A DNA stretch of 64,000 nucleotides from Steromphala cineraria (lineage: Eukaryota > Mollusca > Gastropoda > Trochida > Trochidae): the NCBI GenBank assembly GCA_916613615.1, contig OU744732.1:52739727-52803726 (forward strand), in the 5' to 3' direction. The notes under the pieces were generated by a model. That model saw only the letters and a program-made list of their open reading frames with translations, was not told the DNA's origin and did not search any database. A program made the translations under genes and the position numbers. This document shows positions 33,527 through 46,473 of the stretch, piece by piece. Each line of letters starts with the position of its first letter. Positions within the stretch are counted from its first letter, which is position 1.

Positions 33527-36500
33527 AAATTCGACATAAAACAAATGCTTAGGCGTGTGCCAAATAAAAGCGGTGAAATGCCGAGTGCTGTCCAAAATCC
33601 CTTACAAATAAGTGACCTTTAGACTTTAAGAAACAATAATAGTGCATGTCAATTCAAAATTTGGAAATTTATATTGTATTGTTTAACAAATAATATAAGA
33701 CGACGTTTTTTTTAAAGAAAATACCATGAGATAATATAAGTTACACATTATAAGTTATACCATTCAGAGGCGGGGTAAATGGGTAGATATCAGCCTCGAG
33801 CTTGGTGTTATGCGACGAACCGAAGTTGGATAAAGGGTATTATCTCATGGTATTTTCTTTCCAACCTCATGTATGAATCTCGATCTCTGATTGGTCCACC
33901 CTCTTGAGCGGGTTGGTAAATTATTTATACCCCGGCACATAAAAAGCATGAAAAAAACGTGCAGATTGAGCGTCTTGAGCTGGTTACCGATATGACAAAC
34001 TATAGTCAAAGGGTTTACGCAGTTAACGTTTTTCTTTATCGTCAAATTATATGCGTTTTGTTCAAACATTCGTAAGATAAATTCGTTATACCATTCAGAG
34101 GCGGGGTACTTGGGGAGATATCAGCCTCGAGCTTGGTGTTATCCAACTCGCCTTCGGCTCGTCGCATAACACCAAGCTCGAGGCTGATATCTCCCCATTT
34201 ACCCCGCCTTTGAATGGTATAACTTATAATGTGCCATTGACCATATGGTATAACTTATAATGTGCCATTGACCATTGATCTCCTGTTCTGTATGAGCGCT
34301 AAGTGTTCAAGATACCATTTCAGAAGTTCCCATCATGTCTTTATGGTAGCCTAGTCAATTTGATTTAGTTCTTTTGCCCTAAATAAAATCCAAAATTGCA
34401 AACCAATTGAGACAGGGAAGTGCGGAAGGTTTCGTTTTCCTCCGTTTTCCTCGTTTTTTCAATTTCGCAAATTAATACCAAGTTGACATGGCTGTCCACT
34501 GAATACATATGTAATCTATTCAGTTGGCCGGCGAGAGTAATTCAGTAAATGGATTTTTAGAATGATCTTCTTAAAGGGGCAGATGCACAAATTGAAAGAC
34601 ATTGTATTGAAACTGAAGGAAGCAGTAATAAATCAAATATATAATGTAAAGTTTAGCCATGCGATTCCCTTTTCTTGCACAAAATTCAATTTACGGGAAA
34701 CCGACCTTTTTTAACCAAACTGGTTCCAGCTGTGGTCAAAACGAAAGTTCAAGGGGTAGTAGCACGTTTTTTGACAATTCTATTTTTTTTTAATTGATAA
34801 TTGTACATTAATATATTATTTTGATAATGTCGATTATCTCATTACACAAACCAATCACCCATAACCAAAGAAAAAAATAATAAAGAATCACATAAAATCC
34901 ATCTTTGTTTAAAACCTTTAATTCATTTTGTGCAAGAAAAGGGAATCGCATGGCTAAACTTTACATTATATATTTGATTCATTCAGTTTCAATACATTGT
35001 CTTTCAATTGGAACCATTTTCATTTTCTTGTCAAATGTGCTACTGCTCCTTTAAATGATACAGATCAAAAGTTATTGATGTATGTAGCCATACTAAAGGG
35101 ACAGTCCTTTAGTGGAAATAAAATGCAAGATGACTTCCTGTTTATACATTTATATGATTAGTACATGATTATTTCACACTTAATTTCAAATATGTTAGTG
35201 AGGTTACCATTTAGTTGTGATAGATTTAACAATTTGCCAATCACAATTCGCATCAAAGCAAAAATAGAAATTACAGAAATGAAGCTAGTCATCCTAGCTA
35301 CAAGCGTTAAACTATATTACGGTACAACAATTAATGGCTTAACTGATAATTATTATGTTGAATCATTTTTAAATTTGTCCAAATTATAAACCATTTAATT
35401 ATTTCAAAACTTGTTATTTTATTATAAAAATAAGCATAAAACATCAAATTAACTCAAAACTCTCAATATCTAAAATTAAAGATGGCTGATGAAAGCTGAT
35501 AGATAGACGATAGGACGGCTTCTTTAATAGTTACATTAAACCTGCTACATCAGCGTAAATGCTTTCGAGTAGGTCCATTTCTGCTTGATATTGATGCCAT
35601 TAACGGTATTGAAGAGGATGTTAATAGCTAAGGAACAAGTTGTAGATCACTGCAAATGTGTACTTCCATTAAGCAGCTGTACTATATTCCCCAAAAGACC
35701 CATCTGAAGCCTCTTCTGGTTGTTTCAAGCCTTGCTGGCTTCTACCAAAATTTTTTGTTTGAGTAAATCTCATTTGCATAGTAACCTCCAGATTTCTGAT
35801 CGGACTATCATGTTTAGAGCTAACTCTTCCTGAATCGTGACGATATGCAGTAAAACCAAAACGAGCCGGTGAATGAGATGGGCTTTTAGTGGCGGATCCA
35901 GAGGAGGAGGGATGGTGCCCGGGGGGTGGGATCCCACTCCCCCCTTCCTTTTGAAATTTTGATAATCAGTTATAAATTCAAGTCAATAAATGTAATGATA
36001 TATATAACAACAACACCCCCTCCTTTTAATCTTATTAGAGAAATTGATAATCAAATTTGCTATACAATCTTTCAGGGACTGTTAGTTTAGAACAGAGCTG
36101 TACTTACCAGTTTCTGAAAAGGTATTCGGCAACCCATGGCGTGGAGACCTCGACATAAGAGAAAAATGATTGACAAAGTCGTTCATGTTCAGGGCTACAC
36201 TTCCCACCATCTAGGACCTGATCAGGCATTTTCAAACGATAAACAGGATTGAAGAGGGACATGTTTAATGATGGAGGCCGAAGATATATCTTGCACAATT
36301 TTCCTACCGCGGACAGATCTAGTTTTCCGGAGGTCTCTAAAAGGCCTTTATCACAAAGGGTCTCTAAAGACCAAGGCATGAAATCTTCAAGATCGTTACA
36401 TCTAAGGCAGGCACCGTTTTTGAATTGCAGACCCAAACTTTTGTCCGTCACTGGACCTATTCGGCCTACCTCAACAACCGGTGAAGAGCTTTCACAATGT

Positions 36501-36904
36501 TTGACGTCATCAGAGTCAGTTTTGTTGATGCATTCATCGATGAAGGCATAGTTGTCTATACCCATAGAGCTCACGTTGAAGAATTTCGATAAATTTGAGA
36601 ACAGTGGGTTCGATGAATATTCACAGACATCACTGTAGTCTTCGCAGCACGTGCGATACACCAAACACCGGATGTCGCAGGAACAGGGCAGCGATCTTAA
36701 CTCATTACAGCGACCTTTGCATGACCATTCGTCTCCAACACATGCCTCTTTGGACGATTTTGGAGTCGTCGGCGAGTTTAACAGGACGACACTGAACACA
36801 AAAGCCAGAAGGTAAGAACGATGAGTCGGTCTTCGTGGGGACATGTTGACAAATGAGTCATAAGATGATATTATGTTCATTTTGAACAGTTCGCAGAGGA
36901 TCAA
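31809..36904 (-). CDS. Somatomedin-B domain seven-helix receptor (secretin/Methuselah-like), 2 exons
   Basis: Exon 1 is 36108-36904 and exon 2 is 31809-33348 (stop TAG); the GT-AG junction codes one Trp, giving 778 residues. Met21 (codon at 36842-36844) starts a better signal peptide (SYLLAFVFSVVLL) than Met1. Residues 55-95 are a somatomedin-B domain with the eight-cysteine pattern (SCKGRC, CSCDIRC, CCEDYSDVC). A long Cys-containing ectodomain follows with no visible GPS cleavage site. Seven helices span about 477-729, with ASLTGVTWLLG in helix 6 and NSSYGLIVAVTLMYNRR ending helix 7, as in family-B and Methuselah-like receptors. Ligand unknown. The final 21-22 residues (GGNSGPGGHNS ... TDTLAK) lie in an 80-bp tandem repeat, so the native C-terminus may have been replaced. 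The 2.8-kb intron holds several repeats. Confidence 0.88.
33441..33526. repeat. (GATA)n microsatellite
   Basis: An uninterrupted GATA run of about 21 units in the receptor's intron. Confidence 0.98.
33757..34223. repeat. Foldback cluster with a 137-bp near-perfect palindrome
   Basis: TATACCATTCAGAGGCGGGG ... GCCTCGAGCTTGGTGTTAT occurs at 33757 and at 34090. Its inverse follows at 34160-34223 (ATAACACCAAGCTCGAGGC ... CCCCGCCTTTGAATGGTATA). The last two arms form a hairpin with a short loop (CCAACTCGCCTTCGGCTCGTC). Confidence 0.9.
34572..34694. mobile_element. AGGGGCAG element, fragment (copy 4)
   Basis: TTAAAGGGGCAGATGCAC, then ATTGAAAGACATTGTATTGA and TTTAGCCATGCGATTCCC as in the full copies. 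A stretch is deleted after the first 15 bp and the far end is absent. Confidence 0.7.
34750..35055. mobile_element. AGGGGCAGTAGCACG element, copy 5
   Basis: CAAGGGGTAGTAGCACGTTT at the left, AAATGTGCTACTGCTCCTTT at the right, with the family interior in the same orientation as copy 1. Confidence 0.85.
35056..36107. other. Receptor intron, nothing recognised
   Basis: AT-rich, with one 74-codon chance frame. No conserved protein or repeat of note. The stretch ends at the exon 1 donor (complement of ACTTAC at 36102-36107). Confidence 0.4.
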
Positions 36905-38190
36905 ATTTCTCCATTAGCAGGGTATTATGAAACCTTAATGGACGTAATGTACCCTTATGGCAATTTGGAACCCATTATGCAATTTAAAAAAATCCTGTGT
37001 TTTTAAATTAAAGTAAGATTTCAATTTAATGTTCTTAAACGGGAACGAAACCACCGGTTGAAGCTGAAAGAAAGATCGTATAATGGCCTGGTGTATGGTA
37101 ACGGTAGTTCTCTTAGCAAATTCTTCTTTAACGGAAACAACGCTTCTACAATTTCTCACTTATGGCGGAGAGCTTTTACAAAAAATTGTAAAGAACCTAA
37201 TTAAATCAAGAGGATGGATGGCTCAACTCTTCACTTTTGCCATTTGAATGAACAAAATTGCCTCCAAGCAATTTCAAAAAGAGAATATTGACAGGAACAC
37301 ATCTTGAGAGGCAATTTTAAAATAAAAGTACCGAGGGTACAGAAGCTCACCTTAAAATGAATGATGTGGTAATATAGTTTAATTGTGTAACCATATTTTA
37401 TAAGATAATTGATTATGGCTGCCATCATGATTTTTGTATCTTTTAAAATGCTAGTCTTCTGTTGGAAAAAATTAGAGCACGAACAAACATTAATACAAGA
37501 ATGTTAATAAATCATGATTTGTTAACAAGCAGTAGGTTTTTGTATAACTTTTTTGTATATCTATGGCTGAATTGGTGATCATCTTGTATTTTTTAATCTT
37601 CAAAATGTTACTTATATGTGGGCATCCATATTAATTTCATTATCTTGATTGGTTTAGGAGTATTCATTTAAATGTCAATCAATAATAACAGGTTTTGTGA
37701 CTCTTGAAGTCAAGAAATAGTCCCGAAAATCTCAAGAATTCTTTCTTAAAAGTACTTGTACAGTACCAAAGTTTTCAAACACAATCACAAAAGTCAACAA
37801 ACTGGTTAATCCAATGTTAGATTAGTCACACTCTCAACTTCCAAAGAACTAAAAAAAGATGCACATAAACATTTGGAATATATCCCTCTGACACAAATCA
37901 CAAATTCAACTAGTGATAAGTCCAATTGCCAAAGTAAACTGTCCAGGTCAATGTCTCATGTGATTCTAACTGAAGATTTCTGAATATCTTAAATCTTGAC
38001 ATATGTTAGTGCAATCTGATTGGTCAGAATAGGCTAGCCACATGGGGGTTTATGCTAATTACTAGATATGATGACCTGTGATGACCTCTTGCACCTGCAT
38101 GTAGCTTATGTAACTTATCCTCTTATGTAAGTTACTGTTATTCCATAATGTGAGTGTCTTCCCCTTAATTCAGTATGCAATACAGATATT

Positions 38191-38310
38191 AGGAGGGGAG
38201 TTGCAGGAGAGGGGCTGGAGGATAGGAGGGGAAAGGAGGGATAGAAGAGAGGTTTGCAATGGAAGGACAGGAGAGGAAAGGGGAGGAGGGGAAGGGGGGA
38301 TAGAAGGGGT
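38191..38310. repeat. GGA-rich low-complexity stretch
   Basis: GGAGGGGA-type words repeated irregularly; purine-only over most of its length on the plus strand. Confidence 0.8.
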
Positions 38311-40074
38311 AGATAATCATCGTTCAGATCGTAATCAGATCCCTCACTGGCTATGTTATTTGGCCTTTTATGAAGTGTCAGGAATTATGTAACCCACTGA
38401 TATCATTAGATGTTTTATTTAAAAGGATTTAATAAAACACTCATGGTTCAGGCTGTTCGCAGATAAAGATGATTCATACAGTTTTTTGTAACTGTATTTA
38501 TAGTGTTGATAAATATTACAACAAGTGCATCAATACAAATATAAACACATTCATTTGATTGACCAGGAAATGTATTCTTTTCAATGAATTTTATGAAATC
38601 TAATTGAAAATTCAATATAAATGACATATTGACCATCTTGGATTCTTGATAATAAAATGAATGCGTCTTTGTCAGGAATCACTATATAAAAAAATACTCA
38701 CTTTTCAGAATGATATCTTAATTGATTTAGTAAGAGAAGTACTTGGCCTGAAATCTTATTGAAAAATAATGACTTCTATGTTGACATGTTGTTCCGAGAG
38801 CCCCTTCAGCATGATACAATTATCATTTAGTTTTACAGGTTTTCATAAAACATATGGTATTGGAACTGGAACCTGATACAAATTACCTCTTTCTACAATA
38901 ACTTATGTAGATTACTGTACATAAAAGCAGATTCTTCACTTATTAATATTAACTCATCTTGCAGATTGTTGTACACAAAAGCTGATTCTTGACTTGTTTA
39001 AATTGTTATTTGTAAAAAGTATTATTATTAATAGAATACAAGTATACTTTTCATAAAGTCAATTTATATACTTTCCATAAAGTCCATTGCTTAGACATGA
39101 TAATTGCCATACATCATTATGTTGTATTTATCAATTACCCATAAGTAAAGATAACTAAGCAACATACAAGCAGGCAGGGCTGCTAGCCCCAGATCCTTAA
39201 GGAGAGTGTAGCAATTTGGGGATTTGGCTTTGTGTATTTGGAGAAGAATAGTGTGCTGAGCATGTAAACCTGAACTCTGGCTAAGCCCTTATGTGTGGTA
39301 TTTAAAAACTTGACGGGAGAGAACATGCATTGTTGTGAAAAATATATATAATTTCACAAAACATAGTTAGCTTATGTCCTAAATTGATTTTGTGTCAAGA
39401 AGAACTTCTGTTAGATATAGAAATGGTATAAATATGAGTAAACACAGGAAATGGAACCTGATACAAAATAACTCTTTCCACATCAACTTATCATGAAGAT
39501 TGCTAAACACAAAACTTATTGATGACAACTTTTGTGTAAGTTGTTATTCTTAGAAAGAACATATCACTGTCATGAGATTACAAGTCTAATTTCCATAACT
39601 CTTATTGTATACACATGGCCATATAGCATATTGCTCTGCAATATCAATTGGGTCAGATTATGCAACAGACTAGCAGCTGACACTGTGATGCTTGCAGCCT
39701 GTATCAGGATGTGTATTAGAATAAACACTGTGGACTCTAGAGGCATATCTGAACTCTGGTTGACCCCTTATGTGTGGTATTTAAAGGAATATAAGGGAGA
39801 TACCATTGTTTAAAATTTAACATGATGTTTAATGTGATTGGGTTTTTGCAACTAGTTGCCATGAAGATTTTAAGCAAATTAATTAATTATGTTTGTCTTA
39901 TATATCTTAATTTTTTTTAAAAAACACTTAAAAATATAGAGCAACTTGCATGACAATCTTAAATATTCCATATTCAAGATAATATTATGATTAGTAAGTT
40001 CAAATTAGAGAATTTATTTGATGCAAGTGATCACTTGATGAAAGCTTAAAATTTAATAATAATGATGTGTCATT

Positions 40075-41012
40075 GCAGCTGAAAAGTCAATATGGCTGCT
40101 TTTGCAGCCATCTTGGATTCTCAAAACTGAAACGTCTACCTTTCTGTGCGGAATCACTATAGGTATAACATACTACAATTTAGAAAGTATATCTAGATTG
40201 GTTTAGGAGAAGTAGTCTTTTTCATGAAATCTAATTGAAAATTCAATATGGCTCCCATGGCAGCCATCTTGGATTCTCAAAACTGGAACATCTACCTTTC
40301 TGTGAGGAATCACCTTGGGTATAACATACTACAATTTCAGAATGGTATCTGGATTTGTATAGGAGGAGTAGTCTTTTTCGTGAAATCTAATTGAAAATTC
40401 AATATGGCTGCACTGGCGGCCATCTTGGATTCTCAAAACTGAAACATCTACCTTTCTGTGAGGAATCACCATGGGTATAATATACTACAATTTCAGAATG
40501 ATATCTGGATTCGTATAGGAGGAGTAGTCTTTTTCATGAAATCTAATTGAAAATTCAATATGGCTGCACTGGCAGCCATCTTGGATTCTCAAAACTGAAA
40601 CATCTACCTATCTGTGAGGAATCACCATGGGTATAACATACTACAATTTCAGAATGGTATCTGGATTCGTATAGGAGGAGTAGTCTTTTTCATGAAATCT
40701 AATTGAAAATTCAATATGGCTGCCATGACGGCCATCTTGGATTTTCAAAACCGAAACGTCTACCTTTCTGTGAGGAATCACCATGGGTATAACATACTAC
40801 AATTTCAGAATGGTATCTGGATTGGTAAAGGAGGAGTAGTCTTTTTCATGAAATCTAATTGAAAATTCAATATGGCTGCCATGGCGGCCATCTTGGATTC
40901 TCAAAACTGAAACATCTACCTTTCTGTGAGGAATCACCATGGGTATAACATACTACAATTTCAGAATGATATCTGGATGCGTTTAGGAGGAGTAGTCTTT
41001 TTCCTGAAAGTT
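40075..41012. repeat. 156-bp tandem repeat, about six copies
   Basis: TATGGCT recurs at 40091, 40247, 40403, 40559, 40715 and 40871, exactly 156 bp apart. The units share ATCTTGGATTCTCAAAACTG and TAATTGAAAATTCAATATGG. Older diverged copies are seen around 37400-37690 and 38590-38760. Confidence 0.95.
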
Positions 41013-41281
41013 TACGGACGGACGGACAGACAGACAGACGGACGGACGGATGGACAGACAGACGGACGACGGACGAAGCGCCATGACATAAGCTCACATT
41101 TACTTTGTAAAGGTGAGCTTAAAAGTGGAGGAAGGTATTTCAACAACCTTTCCTTCTGTCTTCTGTAACCAATCTAAACACATTAGCGTTTATCTATTTA
41201 TAGTGGAAGCAATTGAATTAACATAACGGTGGGTCCTAAAGCACCAAAGAAAACTCGCTGTCGAGTTCACTAATTGAGGTA

Positions 41282-41338
41282 CGCCGCTAATGACTGAAAT
41301 ATTGCCCAAGCGGCGTAAAGCAATAACTCACTCACTTA
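41282..41338. repeat. SINE-tail-like repeat, second copy
   Basis: GCCGCTAATGACTGAAATATT ... AAGCGGCGTAAAGCAATAACTCACTCACT, matching 5468-5522. Confidence 0.55.
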
Positions 41339-41471
41339 CTTTGAGGAAGAGACATTTTGGTACAACCATTTATGCTCATTGGGGTACGGCAAAATTTAAG
41401 ACAAACTTTGTGTATTAATCAGTATAAGAAGATAAATGTCAAATGCATCTCTGCTTGTTGAGACATTGAAT

Positions 41472-41700
41472 CATCTCCCTACGCAAAGCTTAAAACGCCA
41501 GTATCAAAACTGTCAGTTTTATGCCTTGCTATCGACCCTTGAGTTTTCTGTGTTGATGTCAGCGCCCCTATACAGGCGATTGTTAGCATCCTCCAGTTAC
41601 TTTCTGATTGGACTATTGCTTTCTCTAATAGTAAGCTAGAGAGCAAAGCATAAAGCTGACAGTTCAGAAACTGGCGTTTTAGGTTTTACGTGGTGAGATG
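41472..41700. mobile_element. CATCTTCC-family element, copy 3
   Basis: CATCTCCCTACGCAAAGC at the left; the complement of GTTTTACGTGGTGAGATG at the right; the interior words AAAACGCCAGT and ACTGGCGTTTT are inverted. No clear target duplication. Confidence 0.8.
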
Positions 41701-42165
41701 ATAATTATTTGATGAATTATTTGTGGCAACGAAATTGTGTGCTCTATTTTGTTCAATTGTCAAATATATATCCTCAGTAAAATGTTTCAACTTGGGAGAG
41801 TTATATTCATGTATAATTATGTTTTCACAATAAATACCATGATAGGACTGTCCCTTTAATAACAACCATTATGTAAATGAATAAAATGGGCTTGGCGAAG
41901 TCAAGGATTTTCAGGGGGGACATACTAATCCAACTCCATGTGCCTTATTGAGTCTATCTTGTCGGGCTATTAGAGATCTCACAAGCAGTGTTATTCTCTC
42001 TCCCTAAAGATAAACGAGTTGAATAACCTTTATCGGACTACGTCAGCACAACGGTAATCTCTTCTAAGCAAGCTCGAAGTCCGAGTCTGAGGTCATTGAC
42101 TTACATGAAATAGTTTTGATGTTGCTTAAAGGCCTCGTTAAGTGTATTCATCTCGGCAGAAAAAT

Positions 42166-42516
42166 AGAACCATTGGCTTTGTGGCTCAACAGGCTGCATA
42201 TCCAATTATGCTGTAGGGTGGCCAATGTGGTTCCCCCTTTGAAGGAGCCACAGGGTCACCAATCCTAAAATTAAGTATATATGCGATAAGTTGTAGTTTT
42301 CTAGGCCTTATACTTCTCAAGATGAACATAGGTTTTAAGGGCGTGGGCAACAGGGCCACCAAAGCTACAATTTTTAATCCCCACGTGTCAAGGAGTCTGT
42401 ACAAAGTTTCAGCTTTCTAGGCCTTATAAATGCTTGTGGAGAAAGAGTTGAACGGACGGCGGACACCATGCCATTACATAAGCCCATCGGGCCTTACAGG
42501 CCAGATGAGCTAAAAT
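42166..42516. repeat. Short copy of the GCCAGATGAGCTAAAA hairpin-ended repeat
   Basis: Starts TAGAACCATTGGCTTTGTGG, has two diverged units ending TTTCAGCTTTCTAGGCCTTA, a short GGACGGCGGACACCATGCC run, and ends with the hairpin AGCCCATCGGGCC / GGCCAGATGAGCT then AAAA. The long sister is at 47446-48441. Confidence 0.8.
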
Positions 42517-43045
42517 AGAAGGTCTCTGAGCTCGGTAAAGTGGGTTAATTTTTAGCAAGCACAATGCTTAAAGAATATCTGTCTTCACGATGTACGAAAA
42601 GTATATGTTAACATGATAGGTCATGTAGCTTTTAACTCTGATGTTCGATAGAGAGGGCGTTTCGGATGAATTATTTGAAGTCTTGTGACTTCAACCAATA
42701 CTCAGGGATTCAAGCGCAAACCTCTTTTGCGAATAAGAATTGTTTCAAAATATTTACATGTTTAATACATTTTTGATAATAATAATCTAGTCAAACCCAG
42801 CTGTGTGACCTTAGGCGTCAAGCAAGTCTGTCATTAATGAAAGAATTACCCGAGTTGAACATTTCAATTAATATTTAATAATAGTAGACTGACGGAAAAG
42901 TATACTGTTATAACTCGCTTTATGAGAACATAACAGGTCTCTCCAAATATGGATTAATTCGATACCAAGGTTACACACATTCCAAATGAGGTCACTTCTC
43001 ATTGAAAACAAAAGCATGCTCAATTTCACTTCGAGGCCGGTAAAA
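42517..43045. other. Intergenic stretch, nothing recognised
   Basis: No coding frame or repeat that I could match within the window. Confidence 0.4.
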
Positions 43046-43557
43046 CAAGAGCCATCAGGAGAGATGGCTTATCCCCCGGCCGACTATGTTGAATGATCAG
43101 ATGTAGCATATATTTTGATATACTGATTGTGTGACTGTTTGATTAAAACATCTTTATTCCTTGGTGAGACACAGTTTAGAAATTAATGGTAATGTTTGAA
43201 TGAAGAATGCCATTGAGTTTTAACTCTTTGCAATTTTAATACACCAAAAAGCACATTTGTAAACAGTTTTATTTAATTAGCCCTAATGGTTATCAATTCT
43301 GCTCCGGAAACGCATTAATAAATTGGATTCAATGGAAACCGGAAAAATAAAACATTCCAGAAAGTCAAAAAACCCAAAAGGCACAACTACATGTGATGAT
43401 TAGTCAAAATACCAAGTTTCATTAAGCTAGGCCAAACTGTTTTCAAATTCTGCTCCGGAAACAATGTGATAGATAGACAGACAGACGAACGGACAGACGG
43501 ACGGACAGCAAAGCCAACGACTATATCCCCCCGCATTATATGCCGGGAGATAAAAAA
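43046..43557. repeat. Dispersed repeat with GACG microsatellite, copy 2
   Basis: ACAAGAGCCATCAGGAGAGA, a TTCTGCTCCGGAAACG word (twice, near 43298 and 43448), a (GACG)n run and the end GACTATATCCCCCCG ... GGGAGATAAAAAAACT, as at 20197-20566. Confidence 0.65.
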
Positions 43558-44469
43558 ACTTTCAAATTTCAATAATGCCAAATGTGTGAGTTGTCGAAAA
43601 ATTCATAAGATAATGATCGATATAAATTGCTTAAAAATAAAAAATAAAAAATTTGTCCCCAGAGCTGTTCTTCTCTATAAGCAAGAGCAATGGTGATTTT
43701 ATTGCTTATCTTAAAAGAATAGAAAAACATAGTTTTGATAAACTTCTTACTTTGTCTTAAAAACAAACGCATGGAGTTGTTTTAAAACTTTATTGAAGCA
43801 AAATATTGTTATGCGTCTCAGTAGAACCAAGTTTCGAAAACCATAATACTTATCCACTCCCAAAATGGCAAGAAAACCAAGACGAAATTAACGACTTTTG
43901 TCGAAACACATTTCAAGAGGACAATATGTACATAAACTACTATCATCAATACCAAATGTATATTTAAAAAGCATGTGCCTTGAGAGTAAATATCCACTTT
44001 GGTCAAACTCAGACAGTACTGTCTCTTTCAAGAGCCCTTTTTCATTAACAAAAGAAGCTTTAGGAGCCACAAACCCTAGGGTTGTTTGACAGCCCAAGTT
44101 CGCCAAGTCAACACAGAGAACGGTTCAACAATCAGGGCAGGGGGAATATACACAATTTATAAATGGTGAAATTTAGTTATGAATGACCTGAAAACCTATG
44201 TTACAAGCTGTAGAGCGAACATCACTGAAATCAGTTCCTAATCGAAGATTTTATCATGATTTTGTTCCTGCATTGATCATAAGTATTTGAATTTACTGTA
44301 TTTCCTGTAAATGCATCAACTTAGCAGAGAAAATCAGGGAAATGCAATATGGTAAAGAGGATAAAAAGACTAACAGAAACAGCATACAGAAAGTTGACAT
44401 GGTCTCAGTCTCTTGTCAAACTCAGATAGTATCATAGCAATATAGCATATCTCTGTAGAGTTAATATTT
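43558..44469. other. Intergenic stretch with weak coding-like fragments
   Basis: A minus-strand frame at 43888-44106 has unbiased-looking composition (LSEFDQSGYLLSRHMLFKY) but no family I recognise. It may be a relic of a mobile element. Confidence 0.3.
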
Positions 44470-45099
44470 TGAATATTTTATTCCTCGAAAAGAGGCAGAT
44501 TTTGATAAGACTGATATGGTTATATTTGGTGCAATCAAAGTGTTCATTCACAATCAGAATTTATCATCTCAATAACTCAAAGAATGAAAGATATATATTT
44601 ACAATCCTGGGCAGAATCCATGACATTATCAAAAAAATGTATATATTATAGAGAATGGAAATCTGAAATATTTCCTGAAAGCTATCTTTCAAAAGTTGAT
44701 GTTAAAAAGTTCTGTAATGCCTTAGCCCGTTTTCGTTGTTCATCACATGAATTGTTTGTTGAAACTGGAAGATATAAAGGTATTGAAAGAAAAAATAGCG
44801 TATGTAAAGTTTGTAATATGAATGTTGTGGAAGACGAGCTACACTTCTTATTAACCTGCCCTGTCTATAAGAATCTACGGATAAAATATCTTCAACCTTA
44901 CTATTTTAACCATCCAGACAGAACAAAACTATTGTCATTGTTAACAAATACCAATACTCAGTCGTTACAGAACCTTGCAATGTATATTGATTATGTAATG
45001 TTATTGAGAAAAAAATATTTTGAATGCAATTCTACTACAGGCCTGTGGCCTTCTAAGTACAGAAATAAAGACATATTAGATATAACTGACATAAATTGA
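44470..45099 (+). pseudogene. C-terminal fragment of a non-LTR retrotransposon
   Basis: The frame 44584-45099 ends with the tail common to CR1/L2-like elements: SKKCIYYREWKSE, FRCSSHELFVETGRY, CKVCNMNVVEDELHFLLTCP (a C-x2-C ... H-x5-C Cys/His motif) and LAMYIDYVMLLRKK. The reverse transcriptase upstream is missing. It is oriented opposite to the GALK1 and receptor genes, is 5'-truncated and is only a relic. Confidence 0.8.
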
Positions 45100-46473
45100 T
45101 ACAAAAAATATATACTCAACAACAATAGTAAAGGACCACTCTGCATAAATGATCTATGAGTATAATTGGATCAAAATATTTTTTTTGAAAATTTCAAGTG
45201 GACCTTTATTTATTTTATTGAGTATATAACTATGTATTGATACTTATGATACGAGAAAATAACAAGCATGGAATGATTGAATGACCCTGTAACTTATCGT
45301 TGTTCTGAAATAGTTTATTCTCTCGTCTTCATCCAAGGTAAATATTCCTCTACAAAAGTTTTCAGCTACACAGTTATAAACTGATCCCAGATTCAAAGCA
45401 TAAAAATACACAGGGAATTGGACAATCTATAGACAAATCAGTTCTTAAACACCTGATGAGCTAGATGGTAAAATAAAACAAGTCTTTCCTAAAATAAATT
45501 TATGAAGGGCAAAAAACATTGAGGTGACATGGTTAGGGAAATAAACTGGAAAATGTAAAAAAAGAAATGAATTAAAAAATGTATACATTTTCATACCAGA
45601 CATGTAAACTTTTTTAACCAAAATGCCACAAACATCCACTTTCAATCTAAATACAGTTAGATGGACAGTTTTGTATTAGGTCAACAAATATGGAAATGGT
45701 CATCTATTTTTATTTAGATTGATCCCCAATAAACATGCATGTACCCCAAATGTAACCTTTTTATCCAAAATGCAACAAATACCTGTATATAAGCACAGAA
45801 TGTCCATCAAACAAGTTCATGTTTACCCAAATGTTACAAAACCCAGTCCTACAACAAAAATAATGATACAAAAACTCAAATAACAACTTTGTTGCCATAA
45901 AGATTTTACAAAGAATAAAAACACAAGACATCAATGTTGATCAATTCTGTTCAGGTGAATATCAAATTTTAAAAAAAAATATGCAGAATTCTCACGAATG
46001 ATTGTTCAACATTGAGTATGTGATATTTCATATCAGACCATACTCATAATACCTAAAATTGATTTCCATAATTCACCAATCTTACTCTATTACCCTTAAC
46101 ATGCGGGTCCCGGAATATTCCATTTTCAACCGCTTTGAAAAATGTCTACTGTAGTAGAAGCCGTCATAGCTCTCTCTCTATCTTCAATGTGAGAAAAACC
46201 TGATTGTCCTAATTATTAGTTATTCTTAACAACAAAACAAATCAAAAGTGTCTACATCAAAATCATTTCAGAGCAATATCTTTCTCTACATGATGAAATT
46301 ACAAGAATAAACATATCAAACCCAGTCAGTGGCCCATTTAGCAGTTGCATCTAGCTGCCTGTGATTTGCTAAAGTAAGCTTGACCAAATGGTCAAAGTTC
46401 ATATCGACCAATATCAAAGGTCATCCTGACCTTACAAAAGGTCGCAATGACCTACGAAAGGTCACCATGACTT

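Larger units (their letters stand above)
37344..41122. mobile_element. Possible 3.8-kb repeat element with GACG run and hairpin end
   Basis: GAAGCTCACCTTA near 37344 is the inverse of TAAAGGTGAGCTTA near 41109. The right end has (GGAC)n at 41013-41070 and the hairpin AAGCTCACATTTAC ... GTAAAGGTGAGCTT. Inside lie diverged and then near-identical tandem copies of a 156-bp unit, and a duplicated block (GGAACCTGATAC at 38868 and 39452). It has no transposase. The left border is a guess from the inverted ends. Confidence 0.55.

Noticed and set aside
41013..41110. Helitron 3' end (hairpin near an A-rich terminus)
   Set aside because: The hairpin is followed directly by TTAAAA without the CTRR end and short spacer of Helitrons.
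43888..44106. Minus-strand coding exon (LSEFDQSGYLLSRHM)
   Set aside because: Amino-acid composition looks plausible, but there are no supporting splice sites or family match; left as unexplained.
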